Position numbers and translations under genes: made by a program
Shown: piece by piece, positions 16,384-24,047 of the stretch
How the letters are laid out: each line of letters opens with the position of its first letter
Position numbering within the stretch: the stretch's first letter is position 1
Notes under the pieces: model-generated
What the model was told of the DNA's origin: nothing
Databases searched by the model: none
The model's input: only the letters and a program-made list of their open reading frames with translations
Assembly (NCBI RefSeq): GCF_024198235.1
Contig: NZ_JAKCFB010000005.1
Coordinates: 343,997-407,996 of the forward strand
Source of the DNA: Myxococcus dinghuensis
GTDB lineage: Bacteria > Myxococcota > Myxococcia > Myxococcales > Myxococcaceae
Reading direction: 5' to 3'
DNA: 64,000 nt

Positions 16384-17109
16384 ATGGTGGATGAACGGGA
16401 CGGGACGGGGCGCGAGGCGCTTCGCGCGGTGCACTGCGAGGACGCGCTGACGTGGCTGGCGGCGCAGCCGGTGCTGACGGGGTGCTCGGCGGTGGCGTCG
16501 CTGCCGGACGCGTCGGAGTTCCCCACCCTCTCGCTGGCGGAGTGGAAGGCGTGGTTCATCCGCGCCGCGGCGCTGGTGATGTCGCGCGTGCCGGACGACG
16601 GCGTGGCGCTCTTCTACCAGACGGACGTGAAGGAGGAGGGGCACTGGGTGGACAAGGGCTACCTGGTGTCGCGCGCCGCGGAGGAGCAGGGGCTGGGGCT
16701 GCTGTGGCACAAGGTGGTGTGTCGCCGGGCGCCGGGCACGGTGACGTTCGGCCGGCCCGCGTACTCGCACATGCTGTGCTTCTCCAAGGGCCTGCGCGCG
16801 GACATGGCCAGGTCCACGGCGGACGTGCTGCCGGAGGCGGGCGAGGTGACGTGGACGCGCGGCATGGGCGTGGAGGCGTGCCTCGTCGCGTGCCGCTTCA
16901 TCCTGGAGCAGACGGCGACGCGCACGGTGGTGGATCCGTTCTGCGGCCACGGCACGGTGCTGGCGGTGGCGAACGCGCTGGGGCTGGACGCGGTGGGCGT
17001 GGAGCTGAGCCGCAAGCGGGCGCGCAAGGCGCGCAACCTCCGCGCGGAGTGGCGCGAGGGGAAGCTGGTGCTCCTGCCCACGGACACCGGCGCGCCGACG
17101 CCGGAGTGA
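16384..17109 (+). CDS. Beta-class DNA-methyltransferase-like protein with altered catalytic motif
   Basis: A 241-residue SAM-dependent methyltransferase-like protein in the permuted order of N4/N6-DNA methyltransferases: catalytic region first, SAM-binding motif I last. Motif I is clear (DPFCGHGTVLAVANALGLDAVGVELS, from 184). The position of motif IV, normally S/D-P-P-Y/W, reads SLPD at 39-42. There is no recognisable target-recognition domain and no restriction enzyme nearby. It may be a solitary, possibly inactive, methyltransferase or one acting on another substrate. It is convergent with the ferritin-like gene across a hairpin. Confidence 0.7.
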   Translation: MVDERDGTGREALRAVHCEDALTWLAAQPVLTGCSAVASLPDASEFPTLSLAEWKAWFIRAAALVMSRVPDDGVALFYQTDVKEEGHWVDKGYLVSRAAEEQGLGLLWHKVVCRRAPGTVTFGRPAYSHMLCFSKGLRADMARSTADVLPEAGEVTWTRGMGVEACLVACRFILEQTATRTVVDPFCGHGTVLAVANALGLDAVGVELSRKRARKARNLRAEWREGKLVLLPTDTGAPTPE

Positions 17110-17119
17110 CACGAGGATT

Positions 17120-17158
17120 CGCCACGGGGCACGACGCGCGGGCCGCGCCCCGGTGGCG
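17120..17158. terminator. Bidirectional terminator candidate between convergent genes
   Basis: CGCCACGGGGC (17120-17130) pairs with GCCCCGGTGGCG (17147-17158) with one bulged base and a 16-nt loop. It fills the 54-bp gap between two converging genes. No T-tracts flank it. Confidence 0.6.
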
Positions 17159-17163
17159 TGTGA

Positions 17164-17820
17164 CTACGCGGTGGGGGTGACGCGCGCGGGGGGAGCTTCC
17201 GGGGCGACGAGCGCGAGCGTGGTCAGCTCCTGCGTCACGACGGCCTCGAGCTCCTGGATGAAGGCGCCGAAGAGGCGCTCCTCCAGCGCGAGGGCGTCGT
17301 CGAGCGAGGCGCCCACGGCGGAGAGGCGCGCCACGCAGGCGTCCTCGATGGAGCGGCGGTGGCCCTGCTCCTCGGTGACGACGCGGCCCAGCTCCTCGCG
17401 GACGGAGGGGCTGCGCGAGGCCGCCTTGTAGAGCGGGTAGAGCACCATGGCGCGGCGCTCGATGGCGGTGGTGGTGAGCAGGTAGTGGAGGAAGACGTCC
17501 GGGCCGCCGGTGTGCGCGGTGGCCCAGGCGGCCAGTTCGTGGTCGAGCGCCTGGAAGTAGCGGCCGGCGGCCTCGGGGCAGAGGAAGCCGGAGGGCTCGG
17601 CGCCGGAGAGCTCGGCGGACAGGCGCTTGAAGGCGAAGGCATGGCGCGTCTCGTCCGCCAGGTGCTCCAGCACCGCGAGCGTCGGGTGGCGGTCCGCCAC
17701 GGTGCGCGAAATCTTCCGCGCCCCGATGAACTCCATGAAGGACAGGGTGTGCAGCCAGCGGGCCTCGAGCTCCGGCACCTGGGACAACTGACGAAGCACC
17801 GCCTGGATTCGGTCACGCAT
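17164..17820 (-). CDS. Ferritin-like diiron superfamily protein
   Basis: A 218-residue all-helical protein with carboxylate/histidine pairs placed as in ferritin-like di-iron bundles: Glu30 (MEFIGARK), Glu57/His60 (DETRHAF), Glu121 (AIERRAM) and Glu150-151/His154 (EEQGHRRS). The ATG at 17820 is chosen since the upstream extension is Arg/Gly-rich and unlike protein. A TAGAGG lies 7 nt before the start, perhaps a leaderless promoter. No transmembrane segment. An oxygenase or iron-handling role is possible; the substrate is unknown. Confidence 0.75.
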   Translation of the reverse strand: MRDRIQAVLRQLSQVPELEARWLHTLSFMEFIGARKISRTVADRHPTLAVLEHLADETRHAFAFKRLSAELSGAEPSGFLCPEAAGRYFQALDHELAAWATAHTGGPDVFLHYLLTTTAIERRAMVLYPLYKAASRSPSVREELGRVVTEEQGHRRSIEDACVARLSAVGASLDDALALEERLFGAFIQELEAVVTQELTTLALVAPEAPPARVTPTA

Positions 17821-18138
17821 GCCGCGCCCTCTAGCGCGTCGGCCGCCCGGGCGCGAGCAGGATTGATGGGCCAGGAGGCGGTACGAACGCGTCCACGGAC
17901 TACACGCCCACAGTCCGTCACGCACAGACGCTCAGCCCCTCCGCAATGAAGAGCCAGCTGAGACCCGAGCGGGCCTGAGGATCGAGTGCGGCATGTCCTC
18001 GGCAACGGTCTCGAATGCCCATGTACTGTCTCTTCCCTCGGAAGGTCCTGCCGCAGACCTGGTTCTCCAGGCGGCGTGTCCGCCCATCAGGGCCAGCGGC
18101 GAACCATCCACCGAGGCGGGCGGCCCGCCCACGACGCC
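17821..18138. other. 318-bp gap without a convincing gene
   Basis: This gap lies between two minus-strand genes. It holds a 7-bp perfect inverted repeat, ACGGACT (17895-17901) and AGTCCGT (17912-17918), with a 10-nt loop. A 66-codon minus-strand ORF (17932-18132) shows no recognisable domain. Another frame reads through with a tail GLSWLFIAEGL that looks faintly protein-like; it could be the remnant of a lost gene, but I cannot name it. Confidence 0.4.
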
Positions 18139-19065
18139 TCACGCGGGCGCGGGCGCGTCGCTGTCGAACAGCAGCTCCGCCTCCACCCGCCGAGGCCGCG
18201 CCGTCCCCGCCTCGAACACGCGGCCCACCGGCACCTCCAGCTCCATGAACCGGAACAGCTCCGTCGCCACCGCGTGCGGCGCGTCCCACATCACGAAGTG
18301 CCGCGCGTCCGGCACCTGCACCAGCCGCGCGCCCGGGATGTCCCACGCCAGCCGCTCTCCGTACCGCGCCGGCAGCAGCGCGTCCTCCTCGCCCCACAAC
18401 AGCAGCGTCGGCACGCTGACGTGGCCGAGCCTCGGCGCCAGCTCCCGCGTCTGGTTGGTGTCGAGCGCCACCGCGTCGCGCACCAGCGACACCAACCCCA
18501 CCTCCGTCGCGTACGGCGCCAGCAACCCCTCCACCACGCCATCCGGCGGCGCCGTCTCGAAGCCCTTCCAGCGCAGCGCCAGCCGCAACAGCCGCCCCAC
18601 CCGCTCCGGCGACAGCCGCCGCGTCGCGGACGGCGTCCCCAGCAACGACATCAGGCTCAGCGGCCACGCGTCGTAGCAGATGCTGTCCACCAGGCACAGG
18701 CGCCCCACCCGCCGTGGGAAGCGCACCGCCAGGTGCTGCGCCACGCCGCCGCCCACGTCGTGCCCCACCACCAGCGCGTCGACGAGGCCCAGCCGGTCCA
18801 TCCACGCGTCCAGCGCCTCCGCCTGCCGCCCCACGGAGCGGTCGAAGACGTCCCGCTTGTCCGAGAACCCGTACCCCAACAGGTCCGGCACCAGCACCCG
18901 GTTCGTGGTGGCCAGCCCCGCCGCCAGCCCGCTCCACACGTAGCCCCACGTGGGGATGCCGTGCAGCAACACCACGGGCGGCCCGTCCCCCAGGTCCACG
19001 TAGCTCAAGAACCGGTCCCCCAGCTCCACCACGTCCTGCATGCGCTGCCACGCTCGCCAGTTCAT
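18139..19065 (-). CDS. Alpha/beta hydrolase of the haloalkane dehalogenase/epoxide hydrolase type
   Basis: A 308-residue enzyme with an Asp nucleophile. It has an HGIPTW oxyanion motif (35-40), GHDVGGG (Asp103), an acid near WGEEDALLP (227-228) and a catalytic His256 (DARHFVMW). The aspartate separates it from esterases. The tryptophan that follows the Asp in true haloalkane dehalogenases (DW) is Val here, so halide stabilisation is doubtful and epoxide or other ester chemistry is possible. Its ATGA overlaps the stop of the DehI-family gene, so the two form a tight operon. Confidence 0.82.
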   Translation of the reverse strand: MNWRAWQRMQDVVELGDRFLSYVDLGDGPPVVLLHGIPTWGYVWSGLAAGLATTNRVLVPDLLGYGFSDKRDVFDRSVGRQAEALDAWMDRLGLVDALVVGHDVGGGVAQHLAVRFPRRVGRLCLVDSICYDAWPLSLMSLLGTPSATRRLSPERVGRLLRLALRWKGFETAPPDGVVEGLLAPYATEVGLVSLVRDAVALDTNQTRELAPRLGHVSVPTLLLWGEEDALLPARYGERLAWDIPGARLVQVPDARHFVMWDAPHAVATELFRFMELEVPVGRVFEAGTARPRRVEAELLFDSDAPAPA

Positions 19066-19961
19066 CTCAGCTCCTTCGCCGCCACCCAGTCCGGCACCAG
19101 CCGGGCCGCCCCCGGGATGGGTTGCCGCAGGATGTCCGGCACGTCCTGCACCATCAGCGCCAGGTTCACGAGCAACCCCGGCAGCCGCTCCTCCAGCGCG
19201 TCCGTCAACCGCAGCACCGCGTCCGCGTCCTCGCCCAGCGACGTCACCCGCTGCCGGCTCAGCGCCACCTCGAAGGGCAGGTCCCGCGCCTTCTGGCGCA
19301 TCACCGCGCGCAGGCCCTCCGTGGCCCGCGCGTACGCCTCGTCGCGCATCACCGGCCCCAGCCGGCTCCACACCGCCTCCAGGTACTCCGGCCAGCACGC
19401 CAGCGCGCGGTACTCCCCGGGCACGCCCGGATGCCCCACCCGCTTCACGATGTCCGAGTACAGCGCCCGCAGCCGCGCGTCCGGCGGACGCTCCGGGGCC
19501 CACTCCATCGCCGCCATGCGCGGCAGCGCGCCGCGCTCCACCCGCTCCACCGTCCCCGACCGCCCGCCCCGCCCCACCGGCTCGCCGCGCAGCGCCAGCC
19601 GCACCGCCGCCACCATCAACGCCACCCGCGGCTGCATCGCCTCGTACAGCTCCAGGATGCCGCGCGCGTGGAAGCGCTGACTGGGCCCCAGGTCCGCCGC
19701 GTTCCACGCGCCCAGCACCTCCCAGCCCACCGTCGCCTCCAGCGTCCGGGCCCACAGCCCCTGCGCGGACTCCTCGAAGGCCCGCGTCTCCACGCTCGGC
19801 CCCAGCGCCTCCCACATCGCCACGAAGAAGCGCGGGAAGGCGGCCCACGTCCGCAGGGACACGTCCACCCCCGTCACGCGCATCGTCCGCCGCAGCTCGT
19901 GGTAGACGCGCTCGACCGCGCCCGTCGCCTCGCGCTCGCTCACCTGCCTGACCCTGGCCAT
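19062..19961 (-). CDS. DehI-family (haloacid dehalogenase-like) helical protein
   Basis: A 299-residue all-alpha protein made of two similar halves. About 18-80 (VYHELRRTMRV...SLRTWAAFPRFFVAMWEALGP) matches about 165-230 (LYSDIVKRVGHPG...EYRALACWPEYLEAVWSRLGP), the internal pseudo-repeat of DehI D,L-2-haloacid dehalogenases (PF10778). Whether the catalytic Asp is kept cannot be settled by eye; the equivalent segment reads VPGEYRAL. It is first in the operon with a haloalkane-dehalogenase-type hydrolase. Many family members in non-degraders have unknown roles. Confidence 0.78.
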   Translation of the reverse strand: MARVRQVSEREATGAVERVYHELRRTMRVTGVDVSLRTWAAFPRFFVAMWEALGPSVETRAFEESAQGLWARTLEATVGWEVLGAWNAADLGPSQRFHARGILELYEAMQPRVALMVAAVRLALRGEPVGRGGRSGTVERVERGALPRMAAMEWAPERPPDARLRALYSDIVKRVGHPGVPGEYRALACWPEYLEAVWSRLGPVMRDEAYARATEGLRAVMRQKARDLPFEVALSRQRVTSLGEDADAVLRLTDALEERLPGLLVNLALMVQDVPDILRQPIPGAARLVPDWVAAKELR

Positions 19962-20309
19962 GCAGCACCCCCGGTTAGGGTGGACCGCGCGACGCACCCC
20001 GGCATCGTCCCCACGCGCGCCCGGATGCCCGGACGCCCGACGTGCCCCCTGTCCCTCCAGGGAAGGCACCACGCGGACTGGAGAACACTCCGGCCGGGCG
20101 TCGTTTGACGGGCTCCTCGACGCCTCGCTTTGCTCTGCCGCGCGCGAAGGTGCGCGTGCCTGGTGACCGGGGGCAGCCAGCATGGGACGTCGAGACACAG
20201 CGTGTCGTTCGAGGCGGACGCTCGCGCCCAGGCAGTCCACCGGACGCGCCCCCGCCCCGCGCCTTCCGCCCCCGCCCCTCACCCCTTTCCCAGAAGTGGA
20301 GCGCCCCTC
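19962..20309. other. 348-bp divergent intergenic region
   Basis: This region separates the DehI-family gene (minus) from the four-gene kinase/isoprenoid operon (plus) and must hold both promoters. No clear -35/-10 pair, hairpin or coding sequence stands out. The plus-strand frame open from 20130 into the next gene is Arg/Pro-rich and has no protein character. Confidence 0.5.
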
Positions 20310-20657
20310 ATGAACGGGCCCGTCATCGACGACCGCCGCGCCGAGCAGGAGCAGGACAGCCGACCTCCCCACCTCGTCGAGGTCCCCCTGGCCAGCGCCG
20401 TGGACGGCTACCTGCGCCGGCTCCAGGAGCTGGGCGCCGTGGAGGGCGCGGACGGCGAGGTGGGCCTCCACCCCGCGCTGGCCCCCGTGCTGGAGGCGTT
20501 GCACCACCTGCTGGCCGGCGGCGAGGTGGCGGTCCACGTCACGCGCCCTGGCGTGCCCGCCATCGTCGAGGAGCTGCGCGGGCGCGTCGACGAGGCCACG
20601 CGCGAGGTCAACCAGCTCCAGTCGCTCGCGTCCTTCACGCTGACCACCACCGTATGA
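20310..20657 (+). CDS. Small protein of unknown function, first gene of the kinase/isoprenoid operon
   Basis: A 115-residue soluble protein from the ATG at 20310 (MNGPVIDDRRAEQEQ). It has an acidic, disordered start and then a helical domain (LASAVDGYLRRLQELGAV, LAPVLEALHHLLAGGEVAVHV, VPAIVEELRGRVDEATREVNQL). It overlaps the sensor kinase gene by ATGA. Size and position would suit an accessory or sensing partner of the kinase. No known family recognised. Confidence 0.65.
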   Translation: MNGPVIDDRRAEQEQDSRPPHLVEVPLASAVDGYLRRLQELGAVEGADGEVGLHPALAPVLEALHHLLAGGEVAVHVTRPGVPAIVEELRGRVDEATREVNQLQSLASFTLTTTV

Positions 20658-22018
20658 GCCATCCGGGGGGAGGACGCGCGGCCCTGACGGCGTCCTTCCG
20701 GCGCTGGACGCGGGCCCAGGACACCGCCGAGGTGCTCGCCGCCGCGGGCGTGGGCCCCTGGCGCGTGCTCACGCTGCTGGTGGTGTGCCTGCTCGCCGCC
20801 GCCGCGTGGGCGCCGGGCGCGCGCGTCGTGTTCGGCGTGCCCTTCGGCCTGGGCCTGGCGTGCGCGGCCCCCATGCTGACGAGCGGCCTCGCCTTCTCGC
20901 TGGTCCACCGGGGCCGCCGCCACCTGGAGCCATGGGGCTGGGTGTGGATGGTGGCGGGCGTGACGTCCCTGCACTTCTTCCTCGCGGCGCTGATGGCGTT
21001 GTCGCAACTGGAGGGCGCCACCGTCATCGCCTCCCTGCTCCTGTTCACGACGGCGTTCCACGGGCGGCTGCACCGGGTGACGCCGCGCACGCCCTTCCTC
21101 GCGGTGGGCACGGCGGTGGCGCTGCTGGCGGCGCTGCCCCTGCGCGAGAGCGAGGACCACCTGGTCCTCTTCGGCGTCATCGGCCCGGCGGCCCTCACCG
21201 CGGAGCTGTACCTGGGCACCTTCGCCGTGCAGCACGACCGCGCCCGGGCGGAGGCCGCGCGGCTGCGCGCCGCGGTCCAGGCGCAGCTGCTGGACCAGCA
21301 GGAGCAGGACGTGGGCCGGCTGTCGCGGGCGCTCGGTGAAATCCTGGGCTACCAGAACGAGCTGGACAGCGCGCTGATGTCGGCGGGCAGCGCGGCGGAC
21401 ATGCTCGCCGTCATGGGCATGGGCGCGCGCCGCGTGGTGCCCGGCGGGCAGGACCTGGAGGTGCAGCTCAAGACGCTCCAGGAGAGCCTGCGTCGCATCC
21501 GCGACCGGGTGACGGAGATCCACGCCAAGGGCCGGCGCCACGTGGGCACGGAGCCGGAGCCGGTGGAGGTGGCGCCGCTCCTGGAGTCCGTGCGCGCCAG
21601 CGTGGGGCTGCGCTACCCGGACGTGGACATCACCGTGCAGGTGGAGCCCGGAGGACCGCCCCTGCGCGCGCGCATGCGCGGCGGCGTCACCACGCTGCGG
21701 CGGGTGATGGAGAACCTGGTGCTCAACGCCTGCGAGGGCGACGGCGCGCGCGGCGCCACGCGCGTGGCGGTGGTGGCCCGCGCCGAGCCGCTCAGCGGCC
21801 GGCTGGAGGTGGTCATCACCGATGACGGCCCGGGCTTCCCGCCCGCGCTGCTCGACGGCGCCGTCCAGGCGCTGGCCTCGTCCAAGTCGGACGGCATGGG
21901 CCTGGGGCTCTACACGAGCGAGTGCCTGCTGCGCGCCAGCGGCGGCGCGCTCCAGCGCGAGAACACGACGGACGGCGGCGCGCTGCTGCGCCTCGTCCTG
22001 CCCCGGGAGTACCCATGA
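20654..22018 (+). CDS. Membrane sensor histidine-kinase-like protein without an obvious phospho-acceptor His
   Basis: A 454-residue protein. About six transmembrane helices fill residues 34-192. A coiled linker and a dimerisation-like region follow, and then a clear HATPase_c domain: N-box VMENLVLNACEG (351-362), G1 DDGPGFP (390-396) and G2 GMGLGLYTS (414-422). The segment where the H-box should lie reads GEILGYQNELDSAL (228-241), with Gln/Asn where His is expected. His290 in VTEIHAKGRRH is another, less likely, site. It starts within the previous stop (ATGA) and ends within the next start (ATGA). It may sense a membrane signal for the isoprenoid genes. No response regulator is adjacent. Confidence 0.82.
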   Translation: MSHPGGGRAALTASFRRWTRAQDTAEVLAAAGVGPWRVLTLLVVCLLAAAAWAPGARVVFGVPFGLGLACAAPMLTSGLAFSLVHRGRRHLEPWGWVWMVAGVTSLHFFLAALMALSQLEGATVIASLLLFTTAFHGRLHRVTPRTPFLAVGTAVALLAALPLRESEDHLVLFGVIGPAALTAELYLGTFAVQHDRARAEAARLRAAVQAQLLDQQEQDVGRLSRALGEILGYQNELDSALMSAGSAADMLAVMGMGARRVVPGGQDLEVQLKTLQESLRRIRDRVTEIHAKGRRHVGTEPEPVEVAPLLESVRASVGLRYPDVDITVQVEPGGPPLRARMRGGVTTLRRVMENLVLNACEGDGARGATRVAVVARAEPLSGRLEVVITDDGPGFPPALLDGAVQALASSKSDGMGLGLYTSECLLRASGGALQRENTTDGGALLRLVLPREYP

Positions 22019-22752
22019 GCGGCGGAGCCATGTACCAGGAGGCCCTGCGGGCGCTGCGGCGGCTGGAGCTGCCGGACGTCTCCGAGCGCGACGTGCTCAC
22101 CGCGCTGGAGGAGGCGCAGCCCGGGCCGCTGCCGCTGTTCTACGAGGCCGGCGCGGAGGCGGGCCTGGAGCGCGACGTGCTGGTGGCGCGCGGCGTGGGC
22201 CTGTTCTTCAGCTTCTGCGCGGGCAACCTCGCCGACGACCTCATCGACGGCGACTGCACCTACTACGTCTTCCCGCTGCGCGACGGTCCGTGCGTGCAGT
22301 TCCTCCTCCAGAACCTGGCCTTCGCCTCGCTCACCGAGCCGCGCGCCCGCGTGCCCCCGGGCGCGCTGGCGGAAGGGGCGCGCCTCCTCGCGGTGGCGGC
22401 CGGTCCGCAGGCCCAGGAGGTGCGCGTGCGCGAGTGGACGGCGCCGGTGTACCGCCGCGTCGCGGAGGGCATCGCGGGGCTCCAGTGGGCGGCGTACCTG
22501 CGCATGCTGTGGGCGGACACGCGGCTGGAGGGGCGCGCGGTGGCGGTGGGCCAGGCGCTGGGGGCGGCGGCCCACGTCGCCGAGGACATCCGCACCCACG
22601 ACCGGCGCTTCACCTCGCTGCCGCCCGAGGACCGGGACGCGGTGGTGGCCTGGGCGCGCGCGGCCACCGAGGCGCTGCGCGCGTGGGACCTGCGCTGCCT
22701 GGACGCGGCCCTGCGCCGCATCGAACCGATATTGCCGGAGGTGTCTCCATGA
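22015..22752 (+). CDS. Class I isoprenoid-synthase-like protein (DDxxD)
   Basis: A 245-residue helical protein. LADDLIDGD (72-80) is a canonical DDxxD Mg/diphosphate-binding motif, and AEDIRTHD (189-196) sits where a second acidic motif occurs. It is shorter than usual prenyl-diphosphate synthases (about 300) and lacks other familiar blocks, so it is a divergent member, perhaps a terpene synthase or prenyl-binding protein. It overlaps both neighbours by 4 bp. The methyltransferase partner suggests modification of an isoprenyl diphosphate or terpene product. Confidence 0.7.
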   Translation: MSGGAMYQEALRALRRLELPDVSERDVLTALEEAQPGPLPLFYEAGAEAGLERDVLVARGVGLFFSFCAGNLADDLIDGDCTYYVFPLRDGPCVQFLLQNLAFASLTEPRARVPPGALAEGARLLAVAAGPQAQEVRVREWTAPVYRRVAEGIAGLQWAAYLRMLWADTRLEGRAVAVGQALGAAAHVAEDIRTHDRRFTSLPPEDRDAVVAWARAATEALRAWDLRCLDAALRRIEPILPEVSP

Positions 22753-23609
22753 GGGGGGAGCTGTCGCGGCGCGACGTCCGCCAGGACGACGTCGTCGTCT
22801 ATTACGAGGAGAAGACGGAGCGCATCCTCCACCGCTACGGGCCGGGGCCGCGCGTGCACTTCCACGTCGGCCTGGTGGACGGCATCCCCCCGCCGGGGGC
22901 GACGGAGCCCGTCCTTCGGCGGCGCATCCACGCCTCGCAGGAGGCGCTGCTGGCGGAGGTGGCGCGCGCGGCGGGGCGCTTCCCGGACGGCGGGGACGTG
23001 CTCGACGTGGGCTGCGGCCTGGGGGGCGGCAGCCTGTACTGGGCCTCCGAGCACGGGGCCCACGTGACGGCGGTGACGAACGTCGCGTCGCACGTGGAGC
23101 TGGTGCGCACCTTCGCCGAAATCGAGGGCGTGGGCGCGCGGGTGAAGGCCCTGCACTGCGACGCGCTCGCGGTGCCCGGCCGCGCGTGCTTCGACGCGGT
23201 GGTGGCGCTGGAGAGCAGCAGCTACCTGCCCCGCGCGGAGTGGTTCCGCCGGGTGCGCGCGCTGCTGCGGCCCGGAGGCGTGGCGCTCGTGGCGGACTGC
23301 TTCCTGGGGCGGCCGGAGCTGGCCGGGCCCTTCGACCGCTACTGGCGCACGCGCATCGGCACGCTGCACGAATACCTGTCCACCGCGCAGGCGGCGGGCC
23401 TGGAGCTGGAGTCGCGCGACGACCTGTCCTCGCGCGCGGTGGGCTTCTGGTCCCTCACGCTGGAGCTGATGGCCCACGAGCGCCACGTCGCCCCCGGTCA
23501 GCGGTGCCTGGTGCGGGGCGAGTCGAGCCGCGAGCACCTGCGCCTCCAGCAGGCCCTCATGGATGGAGGCCTGGAGTACGGCCTGCTCGTGCTGCGCCGC
23601 GAGGCGTGA
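22749..23609 (+). CDS. SAM-dependent methyltransferase, isoprenoid C-methyltransferase-like
   Basis: A 286-residue class I methyltransferase with motif I VLDVGCGLGG at 84-93. An N-terminal YYEEKTERILHRYGPGPRVHFHVGL stretch is shared in style with sterol, tocopherol and geranyl-diphosphate C-methyltransferases. The post-I segment VTAVTNVASHVELV and the acidic ALESSSYLPRAEW fit that class. As last gene of the four-gene operon beside a DDxxD protein, it probably methylates an isoprenoid. Substrate not provable from sequence. A GC-rich imperfect hairpin follows the stop. Confidence 0.8.
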   Translation: MRGELSRRDVRQDDVVVYYEEKTERILHRYGPGPRVHFHVGLVDGIPPPGATEPVLRRRIHASQEALLAEVARAAGRFPDGGDVLDVGCGLGGGSLYWASEHGAHVTAVTNVASHVELVRTFAEIEGVGARVKALHCDALAVPGRACFDAVVALESSSYLPRAEWFRRVRALLRPGGVALVADCFLGRPELAGPFDRYWRTRIGTLHEYLSTAQAAGLELESRDDLSSRAVGFWSLTLELMAHERHVAPGQRCLVRGESSREHLRLQQALMDGGLEYGLLVLRREA

Positions 23610-23621
23610 CGACGGCTGGCG

Positions 23622-23684
23622 GACACCCCGCCCCCACCGGAGCCCGGGGCGGACGAGGGAGGGAGCCCGGAGGTGGGGGGTGTC
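23622..23684 (+). terminator. Imperfect GC hairpin after the isoprenoid operon
   Basis: GACACCCCGCCCCCACCGG (23622-23640) is partly complementary to CCGGAGGTGGGGGGTGTC (23667-23684), giving a long stem with small bulges. It lies 12 bp after the methyltransferase stop. No T-run follows. Confidence 0.35.
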
Positions 23685-23738
23685 ACCCCGGCGCGGCGGC
23701 ACCAGCCTTGGCGCAACCTTGAAAGGGAGGAGTGCGCG

Positions 23739-23969
23739 ATGAGGACCTTCACGCGATGGATGGGGATGGGGCTGGTGGCGGCGGCGCTGATGGTGGCCGG
23801 TTGCAAGGACCGGAGCCGGGAGTCCATGGGTCAGCACAACAACCAGGGCGCCACGGGCGGTTCGGGCTCCAGCAGCGGCTCCTCGGGCTCGCAGGAAGGC
23901 ACGGGCGGTAGCGGCTCGATGCAGGGCAGCGACACGATGCAGGGCGGCGACGCGGGCACCGCGCACTGA
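23739..23969 (+). CDS. Small Gly/Ser-rich lipoprotein
   Basis: A 76-residue protein. GGGAGGAG precedes the ATG. A lipoprotein signal peptide ends VAGC at Cys22. The rest is low-complexity (GGSGSSSGSSGSQEGTGGSG with Met/Gln/Asp) and likely disordered on the cell surface. No domain; the function is unknown. Confidence 0.75.
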   Translation: MRTFTRWMGMGLVAAALMVAGCKDRSRESMGQHNNQGATGGSGSSSGSSGSQEGTGGSGSMQGSDTMQGGDAGTAH

Positions 23970-23996
23970 GCCACGTGGCCCCGTGCCTCGCACGGT

Positions 23997-24044
23997 GGGC
24001 TCCGGCTGGTATCCTGTCCGCTCCGTTCGGGACAGCCGGAGCCC
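23997..24044 (+). promoter_or_regulatory. 12-bp perfect inverted repeat burying the ribosome site of the first array gene
   Basis: GGGCTCCGGCTG (23997-24008) and CAGCCGGAGCCC (24033-24044) pair perfectly across 24 nt. The right arm ends 3 nt before the ATG at 24048 and contains the only Shine-Dalgarno-like GGAG. An alternative inner pairing CTGTCC/GGGACAG competes with it. TATCCT (24010-24015), part of CTGGTATCCT, could be a -10 box; then the left arm would not be transcribed and the symmetry would be an operator. It could also terminate the lipoprotein mRNA. Confidence 0.5.
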
Positions 24045-24047
24045 ATC

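Noticed and set aside
17932..18132. 66-codon minus-strand ORF in the gap after the ferritin-like gene
   Set aside because: No ribosome site, no domain and composition typical of random high-GC frames.
18139..19065. Naming the hydrolase a haloalkane dehalogenase outright
   Set aside because: The Trp next to the nucleophilic Asp is Val and the first-loop halide ligand is not standard, so only superfamily membership is supported.
22015..23609. 2-methylisoborneol biosynthesis pair (MIB cyclase and GPP methyltransferase)
   Set aside because: The DDxxD protein is only 245 residues and lacks the terpene-cyclase NSE-type motif, so the specific pathway cannot be claimed.
23697..23712. Possible sigma-54 promoter (CGGCAC-N5-TTGG) before the small lipoprotein gene
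   Set aside because: The -12 element lacks the GC of TTGC, and the -24 lacks the leading T. Not strong enough in GC-rich DNA.
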